A stretch of 20,364 nt of DNA from Phycisphaerae bacterium. GTDB taxonomy: Bacteria > Planctomycetota > Phycisphaerae > UBA1845. A program made the position numbers and the translations under genes. The stretch lies in assembly GCA_029260155.1 (NCBI GenBank), contig JAJDDU010000250.1, forward strand, positions 1 through 20,364, given 5' to 3'. How positions within the stretch are numbered: the first letter of the stretch is position 1; every line of letters begins with the position of its first letter. The notes beneath the pieces were generated by a model. It saw only the letters and a list, made by a program, of their open reading frames with translations, was not told the origin of the DNA and searched no databases. Shown one piece after another: positions 1-8,564 of the stretch.

Positions 1-1030
1 AGATGTAGCCCGTCCAGCCTGGGCAACTCTTTTTGAAGAAGTCGCCCATACGCTTGTAAGTCACCTCCAACTCCGACACCACGCCGACCCGCTCGCCGTA
101 TTCGGGGTTGAGGATCACGATGCCCGGCGTGGGTGGGATCGGCGTGTCGGCGAAGTCGCAGACGACGAAATCGATCATGTGGTGGACGCCCGCGGTCTCG
201 GCGTTTTTTCGTGCGGCCCAAATCGCTCTTTCGTCGTGGTCCGTAGCGATGATGGCGGCCGGTGCGTTCTTGCGGCGGATCTTCTTGGCCTCGATACGCA
301 TCGTCTTCCACGCTTCAGCATCGAAGCCCATCTGGTGCATGAATCCGAAATTGGCACGCAGCAATCCAGGCGGTCGGCCCGAAGCGATCAGCGCAGCTTC
401 GATGGCCAACGTCCCGCTGCCGCACATCGGGTTGAGCAGCGGCGCCGACCCGTCGTAGCCGGTGGCGCAGATGACGCCCGCGGCCAGCGTCTCTTGCATC
501 GGGGCTTTTCCGGGAAGCTTGCGGTAGTTGCGGTCGGCCAGTTTGCGGCCTGACGTGTTGATAAAAAGTTGGCAGCGATCGCCGTGCCAATAGAGATGCA
601 CGACGAAGCACTCTCGACTGGAGCCGGAATCCGGGCGCCGACCCACAACGGTGGCCACTCGGTCGACGATTGCGTCCTTGGCTTTGAGGCTGGCGAACCG
701 CCAGTCCTTAATCGTTGGCGTGTTCACGCTTGATACGACGGTGAGGTATCCGTCCGGGGAGATCATCTCTTCCCAGGGCAGGGTTGAGGTGTTCTTGTAG
801 AGCTCGTCGGGGTTGGTGCATTTGAAGTCGCGGATCAGGTAAAGCACGTTGAACGCCGTACGCAGAAATAGGTTTAGGCGCATGGCTTCGTGCAGCGTTG
901 CGCTGATCTCAACGCCGGTGAGTTGCGAGGATGTCACTGTGTGACCCAGTTCTTCGACCTCTCGCTTGAGATAGTCGACGAGCCCCGGCGCACACGTGAT
1001 TCGTATTAGTCCTGGTTTTTGGTGATCCAT
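1..1030 (-). CDS. RlmL-like THUMP class I SAM-dependent 23S rRNA methyltransferase, C-terminus beyond window
   Basis: Reading the minus strand from the ATG at 1030 gives an open frame of 343 codons that runs off the left edge, so the C-terminus is missing. An N-terminal THUMP-like region (about residues 45-155) is followed by a Rossmann methyltransferase domain. SAM motif I is visible as NPMCGSGT near residue 200, and the catalytic motif reads NPEYGER near residue 309, where E. coli RlmL has NPPYGER. Family knowledge: RlmL makes m2G2445 in 23S rRNA; THUMP binds RNA and the NPPY-type loop holds the target base. The start lies 31 nt after the stop of the PilT-type gene on the same strand, so the two are probably co-transcribed. 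The family assignment is firm, but the exact rRNA target is inferred. Confidence 0.88.
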   Translation of the reverse strand, partial: MDHQKPGLIRITCAPGLVDYLKREVEELGHTVTSSQLTGVEISATLHEAMRLNLFLRTAFNVLYLIRDFKCTNPDELYKNTSTLPWEEMISPDGYLTVVSSVNTPTIKDWRFASLKAKDAIVDRVATVVGRRPDSGSSRECFVVHLYWHGDRCQLFINTSGRKLADRNYRKLPGKAPMQETLAAGVICATGYDGSAPLLNPMCGSGTLAIEAALIASGRPPGLLRANFGFMHQMGFDAEAWKTMRIEAKKIRRKNAPAAIIATDHDERAIWAARKNAETAGVHHMIDFVVCDFADTPIPPTPGIVILNPEYGERVGVVSELEVTYKRMGDFFKKSCPGWTGYI

Positions 1031-1061
1031 AACGATATGCGGCGTGCAACCGCGATTCCCA

Positions 1062-2189
1062 TCACCCGATGATCCCGCCGCTTGATACGGAGATTCCCTT
1101 GAGCTTCATCTTGAGTTCGTCCGGGTTTGGGGCGGCGTCGTACGCTGTCTGAGTCGAGATGAGCTCTTTGTCGACCAGATCGCGCAAGGCTTCGGTGAAG
1201 TCCTGCATGCCCTCTTGATAAGAGCCGCGGATCACTCCGAGAAGCTCGTTCTCACGCTTTTCGGCGATCATCTTGCGCACGGGTGCGTTGGCGATCATGA
1301 TTTCCGCCGCCGGAATTCGGGGGATGTCCGGATGAATGCACTTCAACAGCTTGAGAACGACGACAGCCTGGAGGTTGAAAACCAACGAGGTCCGCGCTAG
1401 GCTCCGAGCCTCCACCGGGAACAACTCCAGCATGCGCGTAATCGTGCTGGGCGCGTTGGATGCATGCACTGTTCCGAACACCAGGTGGCCGGACTCGGCC
1501 GCATGTAGCGCAGCTTCAAACGTCTCCTGGTCGCGCATCTCGCCGATGAGCACGACGTCGGGATCCTCACGCATGAGGTACTTCAACGCGTCTGCAAAGT
1601 CCTCGACGTCCAAGCCGATCTCGCGCTGGTTGACGAACGACTTCTTGTCCTCAAACATGAATTCGATCGGGTCTTCCAACGTCACGATATGGGCAGTCCG
1701 CGTCTGGTTGATCTGTTCGATCATTGCTGCGATGGTCGTGCTCTTGCCGCTGCCTGTGATCCCCGCGACCAGAATCAGCCCCTGATGCAACTGCGAGATC
1801 TCGGTTAGAGACGGCGGCAGGTGGAGCTGTTCAAAGCTCGGAATGTTGCGTGGAATGTGTCGGGCGGCCATCGACGTCAAACCGCGCTGCCGGAAAATGT
1901 TGATGCGGAAGCGGTTGTTCTCGTCCAATTGAAACGAGAAATCCGTCGAGCCCTTTTTGGCGTAACGTTCGAGCTGCTCTACGTTCATGATTTCGAAGAG
2001 CAGCTTCTCGACTTTTTCATTGGGAAGCGGGTCGCCCTTCAGCGCTTTCAGCCCGCCCTGAAGGCGGACCCGCGGCGTCGCGTTGGCTTTGAAGTGGAGG
2101 TCTGACGCCCCCATATCAACCATCGCGCTAAAGTACTTGCATATCTTGGGACGCCCGCTCGAACTTCGTTTTCCGTCTGCTTCACCCAA
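1062..2189 (-). CDS. pilT: PilT/PilU-type type IV pilus retraction ATPase
   Basis: This 375-aa protein matches the full length of PilT-family hexameric ATPases that power pilus retraction at the inner membrane. The N-terminal ASDLHF segment (residues 28-33) is the family hallmark. Walker A is GITGSGKST (143-151), the Asp box is TLEDPIEF (170-177), Walker B is VVLIGEMRD (212-220) and the His box is HLVFGTVHAS (235-244). All catalytic residues are present, including E217. The first codon is TTG, with GAGG 8 nt upstream. An in-frame ATG at 2123 would cut into the helix before ASDLHF, so TTG is preferred. No other pil gene is in the window. The gene sits 82 bp after the DinG-like gene and just before the rRNA methyltransferase. 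PilU or another PilT paralogue cannot be excluded. Confidence 0.9.
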   Translation of the reverse strand: MGEADGKRSSSGRPKICKYFSAMVDMGASDLHFKANATPRVRLQGGLKALKGDPLPNEKVEKLLFEIMNVEQLERYAKKGSTDFSFQLDENNRFRINIFRQRGLTSMAARHIPRNIPSFEQLHLPPSLTEISQLHQGLILVAGITGSGKSTTIAAMIEQINQTRTAHIVTLEDPIEFMFEDKKSFVNQREIGLDVEDFADALKYLMREDPDVVLIGEMRDQETFEAALHAAESGHLVFGTVHASNAPSTITRMLELFPVEARSLARTSLVFNLQAVVVLKLLKCIHPDIPRIPAAEIMIANAPVRKMIAEKRENELLGVIRGSYQEGMQDFTEALRDLVDKELISTQTAYDAAPNPDELKMKLKGISVSSGGIIG

Positions 2190-2271
2190 CCTGCATACCT
2201 CGACTTATAGTCCTGGCCCGACCCTTCAACTAGCCCATCTTAGGCACATCGCGGGCTTGTTCAACTCGGAT

Positions 2272-4248
2272 TCATGAATCCAGGATTACGAACTCAGAAT
2301 GAGGGAAAGTACGCAAGAACTTCTTGCCGTACGACTTCTGGACGATGCGTGAGTCCAGTACCACGACCTTGCCGCGATCGCGCCCGCTGCGTATCAGCCT
2401 GCCGACGCCCTGCTTGAACTTTAGAATCGCTTCCGGAAGTTGGAAGCTCCGGAACGGGTCTTCGCCTGCGCTGCGAATGTGCTCGATCCGCGCTTCCGTG
2501 TCAGGCCGATTCGGTACGGCGAAAGGCAGCTTGACGATTATCACCAAGCTCAACGCCTCGCCAATGACGTCCACGCCTTCCCAGAAACTGTCCGTGCCGA
2601 AAAGAACGCTGCGCACATCCGTACGAAACGCATCGAGCAGCGCCGATCGCGACGTCTCGCCGCCGTGGACGAGCAGCGGCATCGCCTCCGATTCAAAGAA
2701 CGATGCCAGCTGCTCGGCGCAGGTGTTCAGCATCGAGTAACTCGTAAACAAGACCAGTGCGCGGCCGTCAGACGCCCGCAGGTGACGTTCGATGGCGTCG
2801 CATGCCGCAGGAATGAATCGATCCGCGTCGCCTGGCGGCGGCATGTCGCCCTCGACCTCGACTTTCATCTGCGACTCGTAATCGAATGGCGACCCAAGCT
2901 GAAGCTCCACGCCGTCCTGCAAGCCGATGCGTTTTCGCAAGTAGTCGAAACCCCCGTCCGACCGCGTCGCCAACGTGGCCGACGTCAGCACCACACTTGC
3001 CGTCTCATCGAACAGCGACGTCTTCAACTCATCGCTGACATCGATCGGCCGCCCGTGTAGCATCGTGCGCGCTCGCCTGCCCGGCCGCGATTCCAGCCAA
3101 TATACCCAGCCATCGTGCGATTGCGTCAACACCGCGTCGAATTCTCCCGCCAGCGCTTCCGCACGCTTGATCTGACTCGCGAGTTCGTCGCGGTCGTCCT
3201 CATCGTCGGTCTCCGCCCGCAGGCCGCGCAACGAAACACCCAACCCCTTCAACGCGGGCGTCACGGTGTTGACCACGTCCGGCTGCTCGGTCAATCGCCC
3301 GTTGCTCCGGCCGAACCGCTGTTGCCAATGGGTCAATTCGGCGAAGAACGTGTCGACCACCCTACGTGCATCACCGACCGCTTGAATCGCCGACTGGGCC
3401 CCGGACCCCACCAACACGCCACGCTGCGAGCGTTCGTTGTGCAATGCGTTCAGCAGAAAGTGGATCGCCGTATCAGAAAACGTCAGACCGAGGTGGTCCG
3501 CCGCGACCCGCTCGATCGTGTGGGCTTCGTCCAATACCACGAAGCGGTAACGCGGCAGCAGGCTAGTCCCCTGGCGGCGCAGTGCCAAATCCGAAAAGAA
3601 CAAGGCGTGGTTGACCACCAGAATGCGAGCCTTCGCAGCACGCCGGCGGGCCCGTTGGAAGAAACACTTTTCATACGACGAACATCGACGCCCGTGGCAG
3701 TTGTCACGATCGCTACGAACACGTTCCCATACCGATGGCGGCGGCTGCGGGTTCAGATCAGTCAGCGAGCCGTCACCCGACTGCAGCGCCCAATCCTCAA
3801 TGCGCCAAAGCTCGTCACGTTGCTGATCCCCCGCGAACAACCGCAATTGACGCCGACTCGCAATCGCGAGACGCCGCAGGCCGACGTAGTTGTTCCGGCC
3901 TTTAACCAGAATGGCCGACACCTCGTAGGGCAGCACCGCTTGCAGGAACGGGATGTCCTTTTGCATGAGTTGCTCTTGCAGTGCGATCGTGCGTGTGCTG
4001 ATCACAACGCACTCGTCGTGATCCACCGCCCGCTCGATCGCCGGCAGCAGATACGCGAACGACTTGCCCACGCCCGTGCCCGCCTCGACGATCAGATGTG
4101 TCTGGTCCGCAAACGCACGTGACACCGCCTCAGCCATCTCAATTTGCTGCGGCCTGGTCTCGTAGTGATCCAGCTGCGCAGAGATCGGCCCGCCCGGGGA
4201 TAGTTGTTCAACAGCGTTCACCACAACAACGTACCACAGCCACGCCAC
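2272..4248 (-). CDS. dinG: DinG/XPD-type superfamily 2 DNA helicase
   Basis: The 658-aa product has the order expected for ATP-dependent 5'-3' helicases of the DinG/XPD family. Walker A is EAGTGVGKS (55-63), the Walker B box is DEAH (240-243), and the C-terminal motifs include GTDSFWEGVD and the arginine-finger segment QGVGRLIR with a downstream VVVLDSR. Between Walker A and DEAH lie three cysteines (C184, C189, C195) spaced CX4CX5C, as in the E. coli DinG iron-sulfur domain. The usual first cysteine position, in the NYxC context, reads NNYVGLRR, so glycine 123 replaces it. The start is GTG at 4248. A second GTG at 4221, beginning VNAVEQL, is equally plausible because neither has a strong ribosome site. 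Likely role: unwinding forked DNA, R-loops or other repair intermediates. Confidence 0.88.
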   Translation of the reverse strand: MAWLWYVVVVNAVEQLSPGGPISAQLDHYETRPQQIEMAEAVSRAFADQTHLIVEAGTGVGKSFAYLLPAIERAVDHDECVVISTRTIALQEQLMQKDIPFLQAVLPYEVSAILVKGRNNYVGLRRLAIASRRQLRLFAGDQQRDELWRIEDWALQSGDGSLTDLNPQPPPSVWERVRSDRDNCHGRRCSSYEKCFFQRARRRAAKARILVVNHALFFSDLALRRQGTSLLPRYRFVVLDEAHTIERVAADHLGLTFSDTAIHFLLNALHNERSQRGVLVGSGAQSAIQAVGDARRVVDTFFAELTHWQQRFGRSNGRLTEQPDVVNTVTPALKGLGVSLRGLRAETDDEDDRDELASQIKRAEALAGEFDAVLTQSHDGWVYWLESRPGRRARTMLHGRPIDVSDELKTSLFDETASVVLTSATLATRSDGGFDYLRKRIGLQDGVELQLGSPFDYESQMKVEVEGDMPPPGDADRFIPAACDAIERHLRASDGRALVLFTSYSMLNTCAEQLASFFESEAMPLLVHGGETSRSALLDAFRTDVRSVLFGTDSFWEGVDVIGEALSLVIIVKLPFAVPNRPDTEARIEHIRSAGEDPFRSFQLPEAILKFKQGVGRLIRSGRDRGKVVVLDSRIVQKSYGKKFLRTFPHSEFVILDS

Positions 4249-4520
4249 ACGGGCACGCGCTCGCTACGAACTTCCACGCTCACACCACGCCCCCGTCACC
4301 CCTCCCCGCCGTCATCCCAGCGCAGGCGCGATGATGGCGGCAGGGTTCGTCTTCAATGGAATTGCTCACGCTTCGCCCACGTACGGAGCGATCCGACAGG
4401 AACTTCTGCGGAAATGGAACGGAGCGCCGTTGAATCCGCTTGCAGGCCCAGATACGATTGCCGTTGGAGGACTTGACGTTTCGCCGTCCGGTCATGATCG
4501 CAAGAGGAAGGGTTCTGCCG
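4249..4520. other. Intergenic region between divergent genes
   Basis: These 272 bp separate the divergent helicase and matrixin genes and should hold both promoters. No convincing -35/-10 pair was recognised. An imperfect dyad around 4312-4337 (GTCATC...GATGATG) is present but short. The reading frame of the matrixin gene stays open back to 4440, but those codons have no recognisable protein signal. Confidence 0.4.
4510..4516 (+). promoter_or_regulatory. Ribosome binding site deciding the matrixin start
   Basis: A purine-rich AAGAGGAAGGG run at about 4501-4512 lies a normal distance before the ATG at 4521. It favours this start over the in-frame ATG at 4440, which lacks such a site. The choice also gives a sensible signal peptide with a lipobox. 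Confidence 0.6.
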
Positions 4521-6167
4521 ATGAAGTCGTATTTCGCTTTGGGGAACGGATTTGCGATCGCATGGACACTCCTCGGCTGTGGCGGCCTCTCGGCGCTGCC
4601 CGATGTCAGTGACAGCGTCACGCGGCTGCCGGTAGCGTCGACGTGCGGGTCGCTGGCCCTTGCGTGCTTTGACGAGTTGTCTGCCAGGACTTCAGAACTG
4701 GTTCTGTATCGACCGGCCACGCGCTGGGCCGCGACATCCCTGACGTGGCGCCTGGAGAATACGCTAAGTCAGTTCCCCGACGCCGATCAACGGGCGTTGG
4801 TGCGACGAGCCTTCGACACGTGGGCCGGCGCCTCGGCGCTGTCGTTTACGGAAGTGGCGGACGGTGCGGACATTACGATTTCGTTCCGGTTCGGAGACCA
4901 CGGGGACATGTTTCCGTTTGCCGGCGTTGATGGGACGCTTGGGCATGCTTTCTTTCCGAGCTCGGGTATCCCCGGCGTGGTTCACATGAATGCGGATAAG
5001 GACTGGAGCATCGATGGCGAGGCAGGCGGTTTCGATTTGTTCACAGCCGTTCTGCATGAGATCGGGCATTCGCTCGGCGTGGAGCACCTGCAGGCAGGCA
5101 ACGCAGTCATGAGTCAGGTCTTCGTCGAGCCCAAGATGGGCCTAACGCTGGACGACGTGGATGTCATTCAGCGGCTTTACGGCGACAACGACAACAAGAT
5201 CATTCCGGCCACGATCGTGCAGCAATCGCTTGAGGCGCCGACGCTCGTGGACGCCAACGAGCCCGATACCGACCGGGACGGTATACCCGATTCCGTTGAA
5301 GTGTTGGTCCTCGGGACCGATCCGGTCGAGGCCGACACCGATGGCGACGGAGTGAACGACTTCGACGAAATCTTCGTGGCCTGCACTGATCCGCTCTTCG
5401 TGGCCGCGTCGGATGCGCGGGATTCGGACGGAGATGGGCTGTCCGATGACCAGGAATCGTTGTTTGGCACGGAACCGTTCGCTGCCGATACCGATGGCGA
5501 CGGATTGGACGACTCAACTGAGGCGCTGTTTCTCGGGACGGATCCCGTGAGTGTGGATACCGATGGTGACGGTGTTTCTGACGGCCAGGATGAGTTCCCG
5601 ACGAATCCGTTCTTCGGGCGCGGACCGGACCCGTGTGATGTGGCGGGCTTGTACGGAGACGGAAACTGCGATCTAAACTGCTTTGACCCCGATCCCGACT
5701 GTGATGATTCCGATTGTCGCAACGATTGTGCATTCGCGTTTGACGGGGAGTGTGACGACGGCGGCGTCGGGGCGATTTTTGATGTGTGCTCGCTCGGAGC
5801 GGACTGTTTTGATTGCGGGCCGCGCGGCGAGCTTCTCGAAGTTTCGTGCTTCTCGGCCGACGACTGTGGAGAGTTTCAATTCTGCGATGCGCTAACTTTT
5901 CAGTGCACCTCGTTCATTCCCTGTTCGAACAGCTGTCCGTCGCGGTTCAATGGAATCTGTGAGGATGGGGGAATCGGAGCGGCGGGGGCAAAGTGCGTGT
6001 TCGGAACGGATTGTTTCGACTGTGGCCGGCGCGCTGAAAGCGACATCCCCTTCACATGCGAATCCGACGAGTTCTGCAATGATGGGAACCCGTGCACGTT
6101 CGATTTCTGCGACCCGGTGGGTCGGGTGTGCGTGAACGAGCCGATCGAATGCGACGTGGAGCCGTAG
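4521..6167 (+). CDS. Matrixin-like (M10A) zinc metalloprotease lipoprotein with calcium-binding and Cys-rich repeats
   Basis: The 548-aa product starts with a signal segment ending in LLGC, a lipobox with C20 as the lipidated residue, so a lipoprotein is likely. Residues of about 65-222 match the catalytic domain of matrix metalloproteases. The zinc site is HEIGHSLGVEH (H179, E180, H183, H189), followed by the Met-turn AGNAVM (M197). The upstream HGD, LGHAFFP and VVHMN segments match the structural zinc ligands of vertebrate MMPs. No PRCGVPD-type cysteine switch is seen, so latency must work differently. Residues of about 248-368 are thrombospondin type-3-like DTDGDGxxD calcium-binding repeats. 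Residues 373-548 are Cys-rich and include two copies of a DGxCxDGGxGA...C...DCFDCG unit. Expected role: extracellular proteolysis at the cell surface. The substrate is unknown. Confidence 0.85.
   Translation: MKSYFALGNGFAIAWTLLGCGGLSALPDVSDSVTRLPVASTCGSLALACFDELSARTSELVLYRPATRWAATSLTWRLENTLSQFPDADQRALVRRAFDTWAGASALSFTEVADGADITISFRFGDHGDMFPFAGVDGTLGHAFFPSSGIPGVVHMNADKDWSIDGEAGGFDLFTAVLHEIGHSLGVEHLQAGNAVMSQVFVEPKMGLTLDDVDVIQRLYGDNDNKIIPATIVQQSLEAPTLVDANEPDTDRDGIPDSVEVLVLGTDPVEADTDGDGVNDFDEIFVACTDPLFVAASDARDSDGDGLSDDQESLFGTEPFAADTDGDGLDDSTEALFLGTDPVSVDTDGDGVSDGQDEFPTNPFFGRGPDPCDVAGLYGDGNCDLNCFDPDPDCDDSDCRNDCAFAFDGECDDGGVGAIFDVCSLGADCFDCGPRGELLEVSCFSADDCGEFQFCDALTFQCTSFIPCSNSCPSRFNGICEDGGIGAAGAKCVFGTDCFDCGRRAESDIPFTCESDEFCNDGNPCTFDFCDPVGRVCVNEPIECDVEP
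5266..5610 (+). repeat. Asp-rich calcium-binding (TSP3-like) coding repeats
   Basis: Inside the matrixin gene, codons for DTDGDGxxD motifs recur at about 5266, 5335, 5428, 5490 and 5566. The DNA shows near-identical stretches such as GATACCGATGGCGACGGA. These are coding repeats that form a rigid calcium-binding stalk, not a CRISPR or intergenic array. Confidence 0.75.
5715..6034 (+). repeat. Paired Cys-rich coding repeats
   Basis: Two units, roughly 5715-5826 and 5923-6034, encode the same pattern: two spaced cysteines, then DGxCxDGG, GxGA, a cysteine, and DCFDCGxR. They are about 70 codons apart. The regular cysteine spacing suggests disulfide-bonded modules exposed outside the cytoplasm. 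Confidence 0.7.
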
Positions 6168-6269
6168 TGTCCGTTCCTCTTCGTCCCCGTTCAGTTGCGA
6201 TGGCCCGGGGCTGGCGGACGCAGTAATTCCTGCCTTTGGCCAAAACGGCCGGCCACCGCGTCGCTGTTT

Positions 6270-7997
6270 TCATCTTTCATCTTTCGGTTGTGCGTCGAGC
6301 ATTCGAGCGCGATGCGGAGTCGCTTGCTTGATCCGACGGAGGTGGGTGAGGATGGTGTCGAGCGCATCGTGTGCGGCGGTACGGTTGGGATCGAGCCGAA
6401 TTGCGTGGCGTAACTCGGTGATGGCTTCGTTGAAGCGGCCTTTTCGGGCGAGTGTGTTGCCGAGCCACTGGTGGGCAGATGCGACGGCTGTCGTGTTCGT
6501 TTTTGGGTCGCGTGTTCCTTGATCGGTGATGGCGCGAAACTGCTCTTCCCCTTCGGCGGTGCGTCCTTGCTTGAGCAAGCACTCTGCCAGTCGCACGCGA
6601 AGGACGGCGTTGGCGGGGTGACGGGCGAGGAGGTGCAACAGTCGCGATTCGGCTTCTTTGTATCTGCCGAGGCGAAACAGGGCGTCGATAGTGCCACGCA
6701 GTGTCATTTCGTTTTCGAATATGCCCCAACGCTGCGTTAGTGCAAGATGGTGGTAGGCGGCTGCTGGGGGCTGATTTTTCTTGTTTCCGGAATACTCGTG
6801 GTAGCGGATGAAGGCGCTGTGTCCGGTGAAGAGCACTATGCAAGCGAAAACGGCGATGAATGCGTATCCGCTTTTTCCGATGCGGCCGTGGGATTTTAGC
6901 TTGACGATGCCAAGCCGGACGAACGGCGCGCGTAGCAATCTTAGGAATACCACCGAGGCGTAGCCGATGATTCCACCAAGTGCGAGGGCGAGGAAGAACG
7001 GGGTAACACCGTACAGGGCGGTGAATGTTAGCAGGACGGCGATCATCACGCCGGCGATGAGTAACTCCTCGGCGAACGAGAAGTCAAACGGCAGGCCGAA
7101 GCGTCCGAGCTTGTAGGACTTGAGCAGGGCTGGCCGGCCGATGCCGAAACGGAGGGCATTTTTTGGGCAGGCAGCCACGCAATCGAGGTCTTTCATGCAG
7201 GCTGGGTTTACGACCATTCCGTGAAGGGCGACCTCTTCGTGTACGCGGATGTGGTTGTTGCAAGCTGCGGTACACTGACCGCACTGTTCGCAGCTGTCGT
7301 CGACACGAATGCGTCCGATAGCGAGACGGTCGGCGAGTCCGAAGACCACGCCGTAAGGGCAGACGTACGTGCAGAAACTCCGCGAGCCGAGGACGTAAAC
7401 GGTGAGGAAGCCGCAGACGAGGAATGTCAGCGCGACGATCCACGGGCCTGGGAGGTTACGCCAGAAATCGTCGGTCACTATCGATGCCCAGCCGTCGGTG
7501 TCGGTGGCGAGGTGGAGTTTCGGAAGCGGGTGGCCTTGAAAGAGTCGAAGCGCTTGAGGCCAGAGGAACAGATAGAACGCCGTCAGCGCAGGCACGCAGA
7601 GCAACACGCGCGAGCGAATCGGCTTGGGCCGGATGCGGACCTGTTGCAACAGCCACGCGCACAAGTCCTGGAGTGCCAGTATGTGGCATCCCCAGGAACA
7701 GAAGAACCGGCCGAGGATCAACGTGGATAGCACGGTGACGCACATGAACAGGAAACCGACGGTGACGATCCCGAGTTCGAGGGTGTGCAGTACTTCGTTG
7801 AATTCGAGTGGCGCTAATGTTCGGCCTGCGAGTTTCCAATGCACGATGTGGGCGACCATCAGAAGGTAGACGATTGACAGCGACACGGCCCGCCATCGGC
7901 CGTAGTTGCGGGGGGACTGGGCGCGCGACTTCAGCACGGGAAGTTCGAGCCCGGTGCGGCGACCGTCTCCGTTGTTTCGTTCTTGCTTGTTGCCCAT
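6270..7997 (-). CDS. NapH/CcoG-type membrane polyferredoxin with C-terminal TPR domain
   Basis: The 575-aa protein has hydrophobic helices near residues 38-55, 73-95, 131-150, 184-204, 310-355 and 377-395. Cytoplasmic-side cysteine motifs are typical of NapH/CcoG/RdxA electron-transfer proteins: FCSWGCH (C100, C104), CTYVCPYG (C209, C213), a full 4Fe-4S motif CEQCGQCTAAC (C236-C246) and a second set C267, C273, C277-P. After the last helix, residues of about 430-560 read as tetratricopeptide repeats (FRLGRYKEAE, LARKGRFNEAITELRHAI). The likely job is passing electrons across or along the membrane, with the TPR half docking a partner. No nap, cco or nos gene is adjacent, so the pathway is not defined. 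It converges on the matrixin gene with a 102-bp gap. The start is the ATG at 7997; GACAGG lies just upstream. Confidence 0.85.
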   Translation of the reverse strand: MGNKQERNNGDGRRTGLELPVLKSRAQSPRNYGRWRAVSLSIVYLLMVAHIVHWKLAGRTLAPLEFNEVLHTLELGIVTVGFLFMCVTVLSTLILGRFFCSWGCHILALQDLCAWLLQQVRIRPKPIRSRVLLCVPALTAFYLFLWPQALRLFQGHPLPKLHLATDTDGWASIVTDDFWRNLPGPWIVALTFLVCGFLTVYVLGSRSFCTYVCPYGVVFGLADRLAIGRIRVDDSCEQCGQCTAACNNHIRVHEEVALHGMVVNPACMKDLDCVAACPKNALRFGIGRPALLKSYKLGRFGLPFDFSFAEELLIAGVMIAVLLTFTALYGVTPFFLALALGGIIGYASVVFLRLLRAPFVRLGIVKLKSHGRIGKSGYAFIAVFACIVLFTGHSAFIRYHEYSGNKKNQPPAAAYHHLALTQRWGIFENEMTLRGTIDALFRLGRYKEAESRLLHLLARHPANAVLRVRLAECLLKQGRTAEGEEQFRAITDQGTRDPKTNTTAVASAHQWLGNTLARKGRFNEAITELRHAIRLDPNRTAAHDALDTILTHLRRIKQATPHRARMLDAQPKDER

Positions 7998-8564
7998 TTG
8001 CCTGTCTTGTCGTTTCCTCTGCGGCCAAGTCTACCTGAACATCATATGCGATCAGCGGTCTCGGTTCGGTGCACTCTGGCCCCGTTTCCTTTGTGGGCTC
8101 AAGCGAGACTGCAAAATAGTTGTGTTTTGGGTATGGCGTTTCTTGGATGTCGGGCGCTGTCACCTGCTTACGAGGCGGCGATTGACTCGCTCGCAATCCG
8201 GACGTCGGCGTTTCTATTGCGAGCTGGGATTGGAAGATTATCTCCACTTCAAGTCGTGTTAGAAGAAGCTAATTCTCGGCTCGGACATCGGCGTTTTGCA
8301 ATATGCTGTGATCTGCATTACGCGCGGATTCGTTTGCGCGTGGCACTCGCCGTGCTCTACTCTCCGGGGGCCAGGGGTATCGGATGGGGCGATAATCCAC
8401 CGCAATTGCGTTTTGCGCGTCACTACGCCGGGTGGTTCCTGCGAACAGGATGCGAATAGGGTCGCACACCGAGAGGATTCTCGCGTGTAGCAGAGCGTCG
8501 TGCCGCCGTGTAGCGCTGGGTGAACGGTTGCACCCGAGGCACGCAGCTTGTACCGAGGGATGAA
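7998..8564. other. Long intergenic region upstream of secreted protein genes
   Basis: This 567-bp stretch separates two divergent genes. Open frames cross it on both strands, but none shows a recognisable family, signal peptide or ribosome site. A sigma-54-like element, TGGCAC followed by GTGCT with GG-N10-GC spacing, lies at about 8341-8356 on the plus strand, some 210 bp before the next gene. Similar matches occur by chance inside coding sequence in this window, so it is weak. Confidence 0.35.

Noticed and set aside
3115..4122. 335-codon plus-strand frame
   Set aside because: It is antisense to the DinG-like helicase, whose motifs are unambiguous on the other strand.
5266..5610. Regular short repeats that could suggest a CRISPR or minisatellite
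   Set aside because: They are in-frame codons for DTDGDG calcium-binding motifs with variable spacing and no unique spacers.
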